A stretch of DNA of 64,000 bases from Aeromonas fluvialis (GTDB taxonomy: Bacteria > Pseudomonadota > Gammaproteobacteria > Enterobacterales > Aeromonadaceae). The notes under the pieces are model-generated. The model did no database searches. It was given only the letters and a program-made list of their open reading frames with translations, and was not told where the DNA came from. Positions within the stretch are counted from its first letter, which is position 1; each line of letters begins with the position of its first letter. The DNA is taken from NCBI RefSeq assembly GCF_000819885.1, contig NZ_CDBO01000013.1:1-64000 (forward strand). The letters run 5' to 3'. This document shows, one piece after another, positions 9,103 to 18,566 of the stretch. Both the position numbers and the translations under genes were made by a program.

Positions 9103-9861
9103 ATGACGGCAGGGCAGATGAGTGCAATCGGGATCGGCTGGGATGTGCGGGGCTGGCAGGGCAGCGCCCAAGCGGTGGCTGTGGTGGGCTGGCAGGTCGG
9201 TTCCAACCGCCTGCACTGGCTAGGGGTATCGCCACTGTTCCGCCTGAGCTCGCGGGTGGCGCCGGATCTGGCCGCCCTGCTGCGTCCGGCCCTGCAAAAC
9301 GAGCTGACCCTGATGCAGGTCGAAGCCTGCCCGCAACTGGCGCTCGGTATCGATGCGCCGCTCGCCTTTCCCCGCGCCTTGCGCGATCTGCTCAACGGCC
9401 AGCCACACAGCTGCGCCGCGCCCGAGCGGGAGATAGACAACCCCTACGCCTATCGTGACTGCGAGCGCTGGCTTTATCAGCAATATGGCAAGAAGCCCCT
9501 CTCGGCCACCTTTGACAGGCTTGGCAACAATGCCACCCTGGCGCTCTCCATGCTGCCGCACCTCTCGGACTTGCAGCTGGTGCCCAAGGTGCAGGAGCAA
9601 GCCAGTCGCGCCGTGCTGGAGGTCTATCCGGCACTGACCAAAGTCGGCGGCAAGGCATCCCCGGCACGGCCCGAGCTGGCGGCGCTGCTGCCCGAAGATG
9701 TGCAGGTTGGCACCGATCGCTACGATGCGGCGCTCTGCGCCCTGATGGCGCTGCAATATGCCGCGGGTGGCCAGGTGCCGGCGTTGCCCGAACTGGTACA
9801 TGCTCCCTGTGATATGCCTCGTGACGAGGGGTGGGTCTATCACTTTGCCCGTTGCCGTTGA
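9103..9861 (+). CDS. DUF429 family protein (predicted RNase H-like)
   Basis: 252 residues. The pattern GIGWDVRGW at the start, LGIDAPLAFP near residue 85 and the late RYDAALCALMAL fit the DUF429 family, which has been predicted to adopt an RNase H-like nuclease fold with aspartates in these three segments. No activity is established. The ATG at 9103 follows AAGAGG with a spacing of six; an internal ATG at 9118 is possible. Stands alone between two unrelated genes. Confidence 0.7.
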   Translation: MTAGQMSAIGIGWDVRGWQGSAQAVAVVGWQVGSNRLHWLGVSPLFRLSSRVAPDLAALLRPALQNELTLMQVEACPQLALGIDAPLAFPRALRDLLNGQPHSCAAPEREIDNPYAYRDCERWLYQQYGKKPLSATFDRLGNNATLALSMLPHLSDLQLVPKVQEQASRAVLEVYPALTKVGGKASPARPELAALLPEDVQVGTDRYDAALCALMALQYAAGGQVPALPELVHAPCDMPRDEGWVYHFARCR

Positions 9862-9938
9862 GCGTAACAGCATGTAACGGTCGTGGCGCGTATGATGACG
9901 CCGCTGACCATGCCGAAATTGGCTAGATAGTGTAAAAA

Positions 9939-9954
9939 CCTGACTGTAGTCAGG
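9939..9954. promoter_or_regulatory. 16-bp palindrome upstream of pdxY
   Basis: CCTGACTGTAGTCAGG: two 7-bp arms around GT, in the 185-base gap before pdxY, with no T-tract after it. It could be an operator or a transcribed hairpin. I do not recognise the regulator. Confidence 0.3.
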
Positions 9955-10046
9955 AAAATGTGAGTTTATACCGCGCCAAGGTGGTGCATCCTTATCTTCA
10001 TCCGATATATTGCCCACCTTGCTGATCCTTTGCTGTGGTATCCTCG

Positions 10047-10910
10047 ATGAAATCCGTTCTCTCTATTCAGTCCCACGTGGTCTTTGGTTGTGCAGGCAAC
10101 AGCGCAGCCGTCTTCCCTATGCGCCGCCTCGGTATGGATGTATGGCCCATCAACACGGTGCAGTTTTCCAACCACACCCAATATGCCCAGGGGTGGCAGG
10201 GGATGGCGATGCCGGCGGGCCATATCAGTGCGCTGGTGAAAGGATTGGGCAATATCGAGGTGTTGAGCCAGTGTGGTGCCGTGTTGAGCGGTTACCTTGG
10301 CTCTGCCGAGCAGGGGGACGAGATCCTGACAGTGGTCAACGCCGTCAAGGCGGCCAACCCCGGTGCCATCTACTTCTGCGACCCCGTGATGGGGCATCCC
10401 GAGAAGGGGTGTATCGTTGCCCCTGGTGTCACCCGTTTCCTGACAGAAAAAGCGTTGCCGCTGGCCGACATGATGGCCCCCAACCTGCTGGAGCTGGAGA
10501 CCCTCTGCGATACCCATCTGGCGGATCTGGACCAGACCCGCGCCGCCGCCCATCAGCTGCTGGCCCGCGGCGTCAAGCTGGTGCTGGTCAAACATCTCGG
10601 TCGTGCGGCGCAGGACGCCAGCCGCTTCGAGATGCTGCTGGCAACCCCGCAAGGGGATTACCTGATTGCCCGTCCGCTCTACGACTTTGCCCGCCAGCCG
10701 GTGGGGGTGGGCGATCTTATCAGCGCCCTGATGCTGGCCAATTTGCTGGCTGGTCACGATGCGGTGAGCGCGTTCGAGCGTACCAACGCTTCGGTAGATG
10801 CGGTGCTGCAAGAGACCTGGCGCCAGCAGGCTTACGAGTTGCAGCTGATCGCCGCGCAAGATGCGTTTGATTCGCCGAAGGTGGAGGTGCGAGCGGTGAT
10901 ACTGCCCTGA
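10047..10910 (+). CDS. pdxY: Pyridoxal kinase
   Basis: Phosphorylates pyridoxal in the B6 salvage pathway, using ATP; ribokinase-like fold. The protein is 287 residues, the same as E. coli PdxY. Signatures: [24 protein letters not shown] at the N-terminus, YFCDPVMGH in the middle, and the catalytic loop [16 protein letters not shown], where D acts as base. The ATG at 10047 gives that length; the GTG 12 bases upstream is less likely. A bidirectional terminator separates it from the convergent NUDIX gene. Confidence 0.95.
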   Translation: MKSVLSIQSHVVFGCAGNSAAVFPMRRLGMDVWPINTVQFSNHTQYAQGWQGMAMPAGHISALVKGLGNIEVLSQCGAVLSGYLGSAEQGDEILTVVNAVKAANPGAIYFCDPVMGHPEKGCIVAPGVTRFLTEKALPLADMMAPNLLELETLCDTHLADLDQTRAAAHQLLARGVKLVLVKHLGRAAQDASRFEMLLATPQGDYLIARPLYDFARQPVGVGDLISALMLANLLAGHDAVSAFERTNASVDAVLQETWRQQAYELQLIAAQDAFDSPKVEVRAVILP

Positions 10911-10929
10911 TTACTGCCATGTCAGAAGC

Positions 10930-10964
10930 AAAAGAGGTGAGCCATTTGCTCACCTCTTTTGTTT
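10930..10964. terminator. Bidirectional terminator between pdxY and NUDIX gene
   Basis: A 13-bp perfect stem AAAAGAGGTGAGC/GCTCACCTCTTTT with a five-base loop. Its A and T ends suit termination in both directions, for pdxY (plus) and the gene ending at 10986 (minus). Confidence 0.85.
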
Positions 10965-10985
10965 GTATCGCTCCCGGTTATGGGG

Positions 10986-11378
10986 TCAGCGGATCAACCC
11001 CTGCTCAACCAGCCAGGCAAACAGCAGACGGGAGACGGGGGAGAGCTCATCGAGGTGAGTGCTGTCGAGCCAGCGCAGCTCGGCAATTTCGGCCGAGGCA
11101 ACCGGGGTGCCGCTCGCATCGCCGGTGTAACAGCGCAGTCGCACCTCGACCCCTGCCGGTTTGCCGTCGGCCTGGGCGCTGAACTCGCAGGCAAAACGCA
11201 GGGTATCGGGTTGCAGGGTGACGGCCAGCTCCTCCTCAATCTCGCGGATCAGCGCCGCCTCGTCGCTCTCCCCCGGTTCGCGCTTGCCACCGGGGATGTA
11301 ATAGATGCCTTTGCCGTGGGAGCGGGCGCAGAGCAGTTGCTGATCGTTAAAGGTGAGCCAGGCGAGTTTGTCGATCAT
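10986..11378 (-). CDS. NUDIX hydrolase
   Basis: 130 residues with a complete NUDIX box GGKREPGESDEAALIREIEEEL (GX5EX7REUXEEXGU type, L in the last G position), which binds the metal and hydrolyses nucleoside diphosphates linked to another moiety. The YYIPGGKR segment resembles the ADP-ribose or 8-oxo-dGTP-like groups, but the substrate cannot be told from sequence. The start at 11378 (MIDKLAWLTF) is favoured by homology and a GAGAG site; the frame is open for 22 more codons. Confidence 0.85.
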   Translation of the reverse strand: MIDKLAWLTFNDQQLLCARSHGKGIYYIPGGKREPGESDEAALIREIEEELAVTLQPDTLRFACEFSAQADGKPAGVEVRLRCYTGDASGTPVASAEIAELRWLDSTHLDELSPVSRLLFAWLVEQGLIR

Positions 11379-11702
11379 CCGTTTTCTCTCCGATGGGGTT
11401 GCCGTAATGAGCCTGGCGCACCCAAGCGCGCCGCTGTTTTGCATGCTGGCAGCCTAACAAAGATGAGGTTGAGTCCCAAGGGGAAAGAGGGGAGAGGCCG
11501 GAAATGCACTGTTTCCAGCGGGGCAACCCCGTTGGTGAAAGGGTGATCAAGCGCAGTGCTCCATCCCTAAAAAGCGGACTGGCGCACATCACGACAGGGC
11601 CGGACTGGGCGAAGGCGGGGGCCTTGTGGTTTAATCTTGCCACTTTAGCGGTAGTGGGCGACGAGCCTGCTACCTTGCGTTGGCAAGATGCAGGTGAGCA
11701 AG
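11379..11702. other. Divergent intergenic region, no gene seen
   Basis: About 320 bases between the divergent NUDIX and DUF5718-like genes. Both promoters must lie here. I see no convincing coding frame, RNA or repeat except the short near-repeat GCAAGATGCA(G/A)GTGA at 11684-11708, which creates two candidate ATG starts for the next gene. Confidence 0.4.
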
Positions 11703-12548
11703 ATGCAAGTGACAGCAGAGAGCAACTTTATCGGACTCGGGGTGGCGGGCAATTTCGCCGGTCATCTGGAGCAGGCGGGTGAAGCGTCGGATTTCGTGGC
11801 AGTCGTGGTGCGTGATACCACCGCGCCCAAAGCGCTGTTCCCCTTCTTCGTACCGGGCCATCCGGGCCAGCTCGGGGTCTTCCCTTTGAGCGACATGGCG
11901 ATCTTTCTGCCGGAGGCGGCGGTCAGCGGTGACGAGAAGGTGCAGATCGAGCCGGAGGTGGCCCTCTGGTGCGAGCTGGAGTATGCGGACAAGCAGGTGG
12001 TGGCCATTCATCCCCGCGCCTTTGGTGCCTATAACGACTGCTCCATCCGTCGTCCCAACGCCAAGAAGATCAGCGAGAAGAAGAACTGGGGGCAGGAGAG
12101 CAAGGGGCTGGCGGCCAGGCTGCTGCCGCTTTCCGTTTTCGCCGCCGGTTGCGAGCTCGATGACTACCGCATCGCCTGCTATCTGGAGCGTGACGGCGAG
12201 CTGCACACCTACGGGGTAGATAGCGCCGCCATCGATTACAGCTACTTTCACGGCAAGCTGCTCGATTGGGCCATCGACAAGTTCAACCATCAGCAGGATG
12301 AGGGGCCGGCGGAGCACATTCAGGGACTGCTGGCGCAGGCGGGTCATCCCCCCCATGCGCTGATCAGTATTGGTGCTACCCGCTATACCCCGTTTGGTGA
12401 GACCCACTTCCTCAAACCGGGCGACACGGCCTGTGTGGTGGTTTATCCGGGCAGCCGTTATAGCGAAGCGGATATTCGCGAAGCGATCCGCAGCCGCAAA
12501 TTTGGCGCTGATATGTCGGTGCTGCTGCAGGCGGTGCAGGCGCGCTAA
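11703..12548 (+). CDS. DUF5718-like conserved protein
   Basis: 281 residues, cytosolic. It begins FIGLGVAGNFAGHLEQAGEASDFV and continues with PKALFPFFVPG and later FGAYNDCSIRRPNAKKISEKKNWG; this pattern is what I recall as the DUF5718 family, whose fold appears related to fumarylacetoacetate hydrolases. No known function. The ATG at 11703 has an AGGTGAG site five bases ahead; the one at 11688 has none. Family name held with moderate confidence. Confidence 0.6.
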   Translation: MQVTAESNFIGLGVAGNFAGHLEQAGEASDFVAVVVRDTTAPKALFPFFVPGHPGQLGVFPLSDMAIFLPEAAVSGDEKVQIEPEVALWCELEYADKQVVAIHPRAFGAYNDCSIRRPNAKKISEKKNWGQESKGLAARLLPLSVFAAGCELDDYRIACYLERDGELHTYGVDSAAIDYSYFHGKLLDWAIDKFNHQQDEGPAEHIQGLLAQAGHPPHALISIGATRYTPFGETHFLKPGDTACVVVYPGSRYSEADIREAIRSRKFGADMSVLLQAVQAR

Positions 12549-12605
12549 TCACCGTTGCCAGCGGGAAGGTGTCTCTTCCCGCTGGTTATCATATCGAGTT
12601 ATTTC

Positions 12606-13036
12606 ATGACGATTGTTCCGGTATCCCGGGCTGATTATCCGGCCCTGATCGATCTGTGGGAGGCTTCGGTGCGGGCGACCCACCACTTCCTGCCCGAGGC
12701 CGAGATCCTGGCTCTCAAACCGCTTATTCTGTCGATGCGGTGACACTGCACTGTGCTCGCACAGAAGAGGGGCACATTGCGGGTTTTAGCGGAGTGCACG
12801 AGGGTAAGCTGGAGATGCTGTTTATGGTTCCCGAGGCGCGCGGTAGTGGCGTGGGGCGTTTGCTGGTGGCGCATGCCATCGAACAGGGCAGCGCGACGCA
12901 GGTTGACGTCAACGAGCAGAACGAACAGGCGGTTGGCTTCTATCTGAAGATGGGATTCACAGTGACGGGTCGCTCGTCGCTGGATGGTCAGGGCAAGCCC
13001 TATCCGTTGCTGCATATGGCGCTGGCACCAGCCTGA
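12606..13036 (+). pseudogene. GNAT acetyltransferase (YjaB-like), frameshifted
   Basis: The first 43 codons (MTIVPVSRADYPALIDLWEASVRATHHFLPEAE...) match the start of YjaB-type N-acetyltransferases, then the frame stops at 12743. The rest of the domain continues in another frame from about 12725: YSVDAVTLHCARTEEGHIAGFSG, the acetyl-CoA loop VPEARGSGVGRLLV, and VNEQNEQAVGFYLKMGFTVTGRS to a stop at 13036. The family needs both parts, and the join lacks a few residues, so a short deletion with frame loss near 12721-12735 is likely. A sequencing error is the alternative. Confidence 0.8.
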
Positions 13037-13060
13037 TGAGGCGCAGTACCCATAAACTAA

Positions 13061-13093
13061 CGGGGGATGGCATCAGCCATCCCCCGTTTTTTT
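13061..13093. terminator. Terminator after the GNAT pseudogene
   Basis: 11-bp perfect stem CGGGGGATGGC/GCCATCCCCCG with loop ATCA, followed by seven Ts. It also lies just beyond the 3' end of the convergent lipoprotein gene. Confidence 0.85.
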
Positions 13094-13104
13094 GATCGTG
13101 TTTG

Positions 13105-13422
13105 TTACTTGCTGGCGACCATGTTCACCACCTTGATCAGCTGATAGCGCAGGGAGGGGGCATCGGCCGGTAGATCGGTGAGCTGCTCTTTGCTGACTGT
13201 GAGCTGATACCGGTAGCCCGGCTCGAACCGGAAGCCTTCAATATCCTGGTAGAACAGCGTCCAGGGCTGCTGCTCATCACTGCGAACCTGCATGCACTGC
13301 ATTGGGCCAACTCCGACGCAATCGAACAACTGGCTGTTGATATAGAGGGTCTCACCCTGTTGGGCCGTTGTGCCCTGACAGGCTGTGAGCAGCAGGACGG
13401 CACTGGCAAGCAGAGGTTTCAT
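13105..13422 (-). CDS. DUF4377 lipoprotein
   Basis: 105 residues with a lipoprotein signal: MKPLLASAVLLLTAC, the cysteine being the lipidation site. The mature part has two cysteines around FDCVGVGPMQCMQVR and then WTLFYQDIEGFRFEPGYRYQL and DAPSLRYQLIKVV, the core of DUF4377 domains, found in HslJ-like or META-related envelope proteins. Start at 13422 has AAGGAG; the longer frame adds a meaningless 24 residues. Function unknown, envelope location likely. Confidence 0.8.
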   Translation of the reverse strand: MKPLLASAVLLLTACQGTTAQQGETLYINSQLFDCVGVGPMQCMQVRSDEQQPWTLFYQDIEGFRFEPGYRYQLTVSKEQLTDLPADAPSLRYQLIKVVNMVASK

Positions 13423-13463
13423 AAGGGCTCCTTGAGCTGAAAAGGGCATTAAAGCGGCAAACA

Positions 13464-13489
13464 AAAAGGCGGTCAATGACCGCCTTTTT
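13464..13489 (-). terminator. Terminator of gltA
   Basis: Stem AAAAAGGCGGTCA/TGACCGCCTTTTT (13464-13489). Read on the minus strand it ends in a T-run, 25 bases beyond the gltA stop. Confidence 0.8.
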
Positions 13490-13513
13490 AACAAACCATG
13501 TCAATTCAGTCTA

Positions 13514-14800
13514 TTAGCGCTGATCAAGCGGCGTGAAGTCCCGCTGCGGGTGCCCCACGTAGAGCTGGCGCGGACGGCCGATCTTGCTATCCGGATCAGA
13601 GTGGAACTCATTCCAGTGGGCGATCCAGCCGATGGTGCGGGCGATGGCGAAGAGCACGGTGAACATGTTCATCGGGATGCCGATCGCCTTCATGATGATG
13701 CCTGAGTAGAAATCCACGTTCGGGTAGAGCTTCTTCTCGACAAAGTAGGGGTCGGAGAGCGCGATGCGCTCCAGCTCCATGGCCACGTCCAGCAGCGGAT
13801 CCTTAATCTGCAGCTCGGTCAGCACTTCGTGACAGGTCTCGCGCATCACTTGGGCACGGGGGTCATAGTTTTTGTAGACCCGATGACCGAAGCCCATCAG
13901 ACGGAACGGATCGTTCTTGTCCTTGGCGCGGTCGATGTACTCGGGGATGCGATCCACCGAACCTATCTCTTCGAGCATACGCAGGCAGGCTTCGTTGGCA
14001 CCGCCGTGTGCCGGTCCCCACAGGGAGGCGATACCGGCAGCGATACAGGCAAACGGGTTGGCGCCGGAGGAGCCAGCCAGACGGACGGTCGAGGTCGAGG
14101 CGTTTTGCTCGTGATCTGCGTGCAAGGTGAAGATGCGATCCATGGCGCGCTCAACCACAGGGTTGACTTTGTACTCCTCGGTCGGCACACCGAACATCAT
14201 TTGCAGGAAGTTACCGGCGTAGGAGAGGTTGTTGCGCGGGTACATGAAAGGCTGGCCGATGGAGTACTTGTAGCACATGGCCGCCAGGGTCGGCATCTTG
14301 GAGAGCAAGCGGAAGGCACAGATCTCGCGGTGCTGCTCGTTATTGATGTCGAGGGCATCGTGGTAGAAGGCGGAGAGGGCGCCGATCACACCGCACATGA
14401 TGGCCATGGGGTGGGAGTCACGACGAAAGCCACGGAAGAAGAAGGCGATCTGTTCGTGCACCATGGTATGCCGAGTTACGGTACGCTGGAAGTCGGCGTA
14501 CTGGGCCTTTGTGGGGGCCTCGCCGTAGAGCAGGATATAGCAGACTTCGAGGTAGTTGGACTCTTTGGCCAACTGGGCGATGGGGTAACCACGGTGTAGC
14601 AAGACACCCTGATCCCCGTCAATATAGGTGATGGCAGATTTGCAAGAACCGGTCGCCATAAAGCCCGGGTCAAAGGTGAAATACCCTTGCCCACCCAGCT
14701 TTCTCACATCGATAACATCCGGTCCAACGGTTCCCGAGAGGATCGGCAGTTCAACCGGATCTTTCCCGGGCAGGTGTAGGGTGGCTATCTTATCAGCCAT
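13514..14800 (-). CDS. gltA: Citrate synthase
   Basis: Condenses acetyl-CoA and oxaloacetate to citrate, the entry step of the TCA cycle. The 428-residue length and sequence match the hexameric, NADH-sensitive type of gram-negative bacteria. Catalytic residues are visible: H in [10 protein letters not shown] in [10 protein letters not shown] and FGHRVYK, D in YPNVDFYSG. The ATG at 14800 has AAAGGAG ahead of it; the extra upstream 28 codons of open frame are not conserved-looking. Divergent from sdhCDAB, as in E. coli, so the 433-base gap carries both promoters. Confidence 0.98.
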   Translation of the reverse strand: MADKIATLHLPGKDPVELPILSGTVGPDVIDVRKLGGQGYFTFDPGFMATGSCKSAITYIDGDQGVLLHRGYPIAQLAKESNYLEVCYILLYGEAPTKAQYADFQRTVTRHTMVHEQIAFFFRGFRRDSHPMAIMCGVIGALSAFYHDALDINNEQHREICAFRLLSKMPTLAAMCYKYSIGQPFMYPRNNLSYAGNFLQMMFGVPTEEYKVNPVVERAMDRIFTLHADHEQNASTSTVRLAGSSGANPFACIAAGIASLWGPAHGGANEACLRMLEEIGSVDRIPEYIDRAKDKNDPFRLMGFGHRVYKNYDPRAQVMRETCHEVLTELQIKDPLLDVAMELERIALSDPYFVEKKLYPNVDFYSGIIMKAIGIPMNMFTVLFAIARTIGWIAHWNEFHSDPDSKIGRPRQLYVGHPQRDFTPLDQR

Positions 14801-14906
14801 AGCACGTCTCCTTTGCTCTTTATAATTTGGTTCCAGTCCTACTCTATTACGACTTTTATGACGCTGGCAAAGGTTGTTACCCATACCGAGGTGGCTGGAG
14901 CGCCCT

Positions 14907-14936
14907 ATTTGAAACAGAGTTCCCTATCAATGTCAA
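14907..14936 (-). promoter_or_regulatory. Candidate gltA promoter
   Basis: On the minus strand: TTGACA (14936-14931), 18-base spacer, TCAAAT (14912-14907). The -35 is perfect, the -10 weak. It lies 107 bases ahead of the gltA ATG. An AT-rich stretch with TTAA repeats at 14951-14976, TGTTAAATTAAAT, sits just upstream and is a plausible ArcA-type site, as known for sdh and gltA in enterics. Inference only. Confidence 0.4.
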
Positions 14937-15019
14937 TTTTGCTGGTGTGGCATTAATGATTTGTTAAATTAAATATGCGATCGGGTTTGCGCTTTTGTGT
15001 TTTCTTTGTAGCTGCTTGA

Positions 15020-15048
15020 TTGTCTTCAGTTAAGGCCATCGATATACT
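15020..15048 (+). promoter_or_regulatory. Candidate sdhCDAB promoter
   Basis: TTGTCT (15020-15025), 17-base spacer, TATACT (15043-15048): four and five matches to consensus. The leader to sdhC would be about 175 bases. The rest of the gltA-sdhC gap (14801-15233) shows no gene. Confidence 0.4.
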
Positions 15049-15233
15049 GCGCCACGTGGGTCATGGCTGCTGGTGTTTGAAACGCTTTGGCAAAGCCTGA
15101 TGTGAAACCAAAAATTCGTGTTTTGGCTTTTTCAGAGTGTTTTGGTAACAAATAGCCAACAATCACCATCCCGTGCCCTCAAGTGTGAGTTAAAACAATA
15201 ACTAACGTGCTCAATAGAGCTGAGTGGGCAAGC

Positions 15234-15611
15234 GTGAAAAACAAACAGAGACCGGTCAACCTCGACCTACAAACGATCAGCTTTCCTGTCACTGCCATCG
15301 CCTCCATCTTGCACCGTGTTTCAGGGGTTATCACCTTTGTTGCACTGGGCATCTTGCTGTGGATGCTTGGCACTTCACTCGCCTCTCCCGAAGGGTTTGC
15401 AACCGTGGTTGCCATCATGGACAACCTCATGGTCAAACTCGTGCTGTGGGGGATCCTGACAGCGCTGGCTTACCACATTGTGGGCGGGCTGCGTCATCTG
15501 GTCATGGATATGGGCTATTGGGAAGAGCTGGAATCCGGTAATCAGAGCGCTCGTGTGGCCTTTGTCATTACCGCTGTTCTGGCTGTGCTGGCGGGAGTGC
15601 TTGTATGGTAA
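15234..15611 (+). CDS. sdhC: Succinate dehydrogenase cytochrome b556 subunit
   Basis: Membrane anchor that, with SdhD, binds heme b and ubiquinone. Three membrane helices are visible, and the family signature [27 protein letters not shown] contains the quinone-site S and R, while the heme ligand H lies in [12 protein letters not shown]. The start is taken as GTG at 15234 ([10 protein letters not shown]), which fits the family length; an in-frame GTG at 15207 would add nine residues. The stop overlaps sdhD by seven bases. Confidence 0.93.
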   Translation: MKNKQRPVNLDLQTISFPVTAIASILHRVSGVITFVALGILLWMLGTSLASPEGFATVVAIMDNLMVKLVLWGILTALAYHIVGGLRHLVMDMGYWEELESGNQSARVAFVITAVLAVLAGVLVW

Positions 15612-15949
15612 CCAATTCTGCAACTTTCGGGCGTAGCGGCGTTCACGATTACATCTTGATCCGCGCCACCGCTCTCATCATGACCTGCTATGTCCTCTAC
15701 CTGGTGGGCTTTGTCGCGTTCAACGACATCACCTATGAGGTGTGGGTAGGCTTCTTCGCCAACACCTTCACCAAGGTATTCACCCTGTTGGCCCTGCTGT
15801 GCGTACTGATCCACGCCTGGATTGGTCTGTGGCAGGTGTTGACCGACTATATCAAGCCGGTAGGGCTGCGCGGGGCCTTGCAATTTGCCCTGGTCGTGGT
15901 GCTGTTTGTCTATCTGTTGACGGGTTTCGTCGTGCTGTGGGGTGTGTAA
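15605..15949 (+). CDS. sdhD: Succinate dehydrogenase membrane anchor subunit
   Basis: 114 residues with three membrane helices; second anchor of complex II. The pattern [16 protein letters not shown] at the start and the helix [20 protein letters not shown], with the heme-side histidine and the aspartate-tyrosine of the quinone pocket, are characteristic. Lies between sdhC (overlap) and sdhA (one base gap). Confidence 0.93.
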   Translation: MVTNSATFGRSGVHDYILIRATALIMTCYVLYLVGFVAFNDITYEVWVGFFANTFTKVFTLLALLCVLIHAWIGLWQVLTDYIKPVGLRGALQFALVVVLFVYLLTGFVVLWGV

Positions 15950-15950
15950 G

Positions 15951-17717
15951 GTGACTATTCCAACTCGTGAATTTGATGCGGTGGTGATTGGTGCCGGTGG
16001 CGCCGGTATGCGCGCCGCCCTGCAGATTGCCCAGTCCGGCAAGAGCTGCGCTCTGTTGTCCAAGGTTTTTCCAACCCGTTCTCACACTGTCTCCGCCCAG
16101 GGCGGGATCACGGTTGCGCTGGGCAATGCCCACGATGACAACTGGCAGTGGCATATGTATGACACGGTAAAAGGTTCCGATTACATCGGAGACCAAGAGG
16201 CCATCGAGTACATGTGCAAGACTGGCCCCGAGGCTATCTATGAGCTGGAGAACATGGGCTTGCCTTTCTCCCGCTTCGACAACGGCACCGTCTACCAGCG
16301 TCCGTTTGGTGGTCAGTCCAAGAATTTCGGTGGCGAGCAGGCTGCTCGTACCGCAGCGGCGGCCGACCGTACCGGTCACGCCCTGCTGCACACCCTTTAC
16401 CAACAGAACGTCAAGAACAAGACCACCGTCTTCTCCGAATGGTATGCACTGGATCTGGTGAAGAATCAGGACGGCCACGTGGTGGGTTGTACCGCCATCG
16501 ACATGGAGAGCGGCGAGGTCGTCTACTTCAAGGCCAAGGCGACCGTGCTGGCCACCGGTGGCGCTGGTCGCATCTACCAGTCCACCACCAATGCCCACAT
16601 CAACACAGGTGACGGTGTCGGCATGGCCCTGCGCGCCGGGGTAGGTGTGCAGGACATGGAGTTCTGGCAGTTCCACCCGACCGGTATCGCCGGTGCCGGG
16701 GTGCTGGTGACCGAAGGGTGCCGTGGTGAAGGCGGTTATCTGCTCAATAAGGATGGCGAGCGCTTCATGGAGCGTTACGCCCCCAACGCCAAGGACCTGG
16801 CCGGTCGCGACGTGGTGGCCCGTTCCATCATGATCGAGATCCGCGAAGGCCGTGGCTGCGACGGTCCCTGGGGCCCGCACATCAAGCTCAAGCTGGATCA
16901 CCTTGGCAAAGAGGTGCTGGAATCCCGTCTGCCGGGTATCTGCGAACTCTCTCGCACCTTTGCCCACGTGGATCCGGTCAAAGAACCTATTCCCATCATT
17001 CCGACCTGCCACTACATGATGGGCGGCGTGCCGACCAACGTGAATGGCCAGTGTCTGGCACAAGACAAGGATGGCAACGACGTGCCGGTAGTCGGCCTGT
17101 TTGCGGTTGGCGAGATCGCCTGCGTTTCCGTACACGGTGCCAACCGTCTGGGTGGCAACTCCTTGCTGGATCTGGTGGTGTTTGGCCGTGCAGCCGGCAT
17201 GCATCTGGTCAATACCCTGGGCGAGATGGCCCATGGTCGTGAGGCGTCCGAGTCTGATATCGATGCTGCCATGGCGCGCTTCAACCGCTGGGAAAATTGC
17301 CGTGATGGCGAAGATCCGGTGCAGATCCGCAAAGACCTGCAGCGCTGCATGCAGAACAACTTCTCGGTGTTCCGCGAAGGGGAGGCGATGGCCGAAGGCT
17401 TGGCCGAGCTGAAACTCATCCGCGAGCGCCTCAAGCATGCCCGTCTGGATGACACCTCCAAAGAGTTCAACACCCAGCGCATCGAGTGCCTGGAGCTGGA
17501 CAACCTGATGGAGACGGCGTTTGCCACGGCAGTGGCGGCCAACTTCCGTACCGAGAGTCGCGGTGCCCACAGCCGCTTTGACTTCCCGGATCGCGACGAC
17601 GAGAGCTGGCTGTGCCATAGCCTCTATCACCCGGACACCGAGTCCATGACCCGTCGCGCTGTCAACATGTCACCCAAGACCCGTGAGGCGTTCCCGCCCA
17701 AGGTCCGGACTTACTGA
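15951..17717 (+). CDS. sdhA: Succinate dehydrogenase flavoprotein subunit
   Basis: Oxidises succinate to fumarate and passes electrons to the SdhB iron-sulfur clusters. 588 residues, the E. coli length. Visible: dinucleotide fold [13 protein letters not shown], the histidine that carries covalent FAD in [10 protein letters not shown], the HPTGIAGAG and GRDVVARS segments, and the active-site R in [20 protein letters not shown]. Start GTG at 15951 follows the sdhD stop directly, consistent with coupled translation. Confidence 0.98.
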   Translation: MTIPTREFDAVVIGAGGAGMRAALQIAQSGKSCALLSKVFPTRSHTVSAQGGITVALGNAHDDNWQWHMYDTVKGSDYIGDQEAIEYMCKTGPEAIYELENMGLPFSRFDNGTVYQRPFGGQSKNFGGEQAARTAAAADRTGHALLHTLYQQNVKNKTTVFSEWYALDLVKNQDGHVVGCTAIDMESGEVVYFKAKATVLATGGAGRIYQSTTNAHINTGDGVGMALRAGVGVQDMEFWQFHPTGIAGAGVLVTEGCRGEGGYLLNKDGERFMERYAPNAKDLAGRDVVARSIMIEIREGRGCDGPWGPHIKLKLDHLGKEVLESRLPGICELSRTFAHVDPVKEPIPIIPTCHYMMGGVPTNVNGQCLAQDKDGNDVPVVGLFAVGEIACVSVHGANRLGGNSLLDLVVFGRAAGMHLVNTLGEMAHGREASESDIDAAMARFNRWENCRDGEDPVQIRKDLQRCMQNNFSVFREGEAMAEGLAELKLIRERLKHARLDDTSKEFNTQRIECLELDNLMETAFATAVAANFRTESRGAHSRFDFPDRDDESWLCHSLYHPDTESMTRRAVNMSPKTREAFPPKVRTY

Positions 17718-17734
17718 TTGCGGAGCCAAGCACA

Positions 17735-18451
17735 ATGAACGTCACATTCTCTGTCTACAGATACAATCCGGACGTTGATAACGTCCCCCATATGAAGGAT
17801 TATCATCTTGATATTCCTGAAGGTTCCGACATGATGGTGCTCGATGCACTGATCCAGTTGAAAGAGCTGGATCCCACACTTGCCTTCCGCCGCTCCTGCC
17901 GCGAAGGGGTCTGTGGATCTGACGGCATCAACATGAATGGCAAGAATGGTCTTGCCTGTATCACCCCGCTCTCCGATCTGCTGAAGAAGGGCAACAAGGT
18001 CGTTATCCGTCCCTTGCCCGGCCTGCCGGTGATCCGAGACCTGGTGATCGACATGACCCAGTTCTACACACAGTGGGAGAAGGTCAAACCCTTCCTCATC
18101 AATGAAGAGAAGTTGCCGCCGGTGCGTGAGCACCTGCAATCCCCCGAAGAACGCGCCAAGCTTGACGGCCTGTACGAGTGTATTCTCTGTGCCTGCTGCT
18201 CCACTTCGTGCCCCTCCTTCTGGTGGAACCCTGACAAGTTCATCGGTCCGGCCGGGTTGCTTGCCGCCTACCGCTGGTTGGCTGACAGCCGCGACACCGC
18301 GACCACAGAGCGACTGGGTAATCTGGACGACGCCTTCAGCGTATTCCGTTGCCACGGCATCATGAACTGCGTGAACGTCTGTCCTAAAGGCTTGAACCCG
18401 ACCAAGGCGATTGGCCAGATCAAGTCGATGTTGCTCAATCGGGCTGTTTAG
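17735..18451 (+). CDS. sdhB: Succinate dehydrogenase iron-sulfur subunit
   Basis: 238 residues, carrying three clusters. The 2Fe-2S ligands are in CREGVCGSDGINMNGKNGLAC (one ligand is D, as in E. coli), and the 4Fe-4S and 3Fe-4S ligands in CILCACCSTSCPS and CHGIMNCVNVCPKGLNP. Joins the flavoprotein to the membrane anchors. The 115-base gap to sucA holds a hairpin AGCCATC/GATGGCT (18489-18515) but no strong terminator, so read-through into suc is expected. Confidence 0.98.
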   Translation: MNVTFSVYRYNPDVDNVPHMKDYHLDIPEGSDMMVLDALIQLKELDPTLAFRRSCREGVCGSDGINMNGKNGLACITPLSDLLKKGNKVVIRPLPGLPVIRDLVIDMTQFYTQWEKVKPFLINEEKLPPVREHLQSPEERAKLDGLYECILCACCSTSCPSFWWNPDKFIGPAGLLAAYRWLADSRDTATTERLGNLDDAFSVFRCHGIMNCVNVCPKGLNPTKAIGQIKSMLLNRAV

Positions 18452-18566
18452 TATTTGGGCCGGCCCGGTGCTGGCCCGACTTCCGGATAGCCATCCCACC
18501 CGTGGCAAGATGGCTGTTTGAACCCTACAAGCTGCGTAGCAGTAACAAGAAGTACAAGGGATAGAA

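Noticed and set aside
15852-17630. 592-codon open frame on the minus strand
   Set aside because: Antisense shadow of sdhA.
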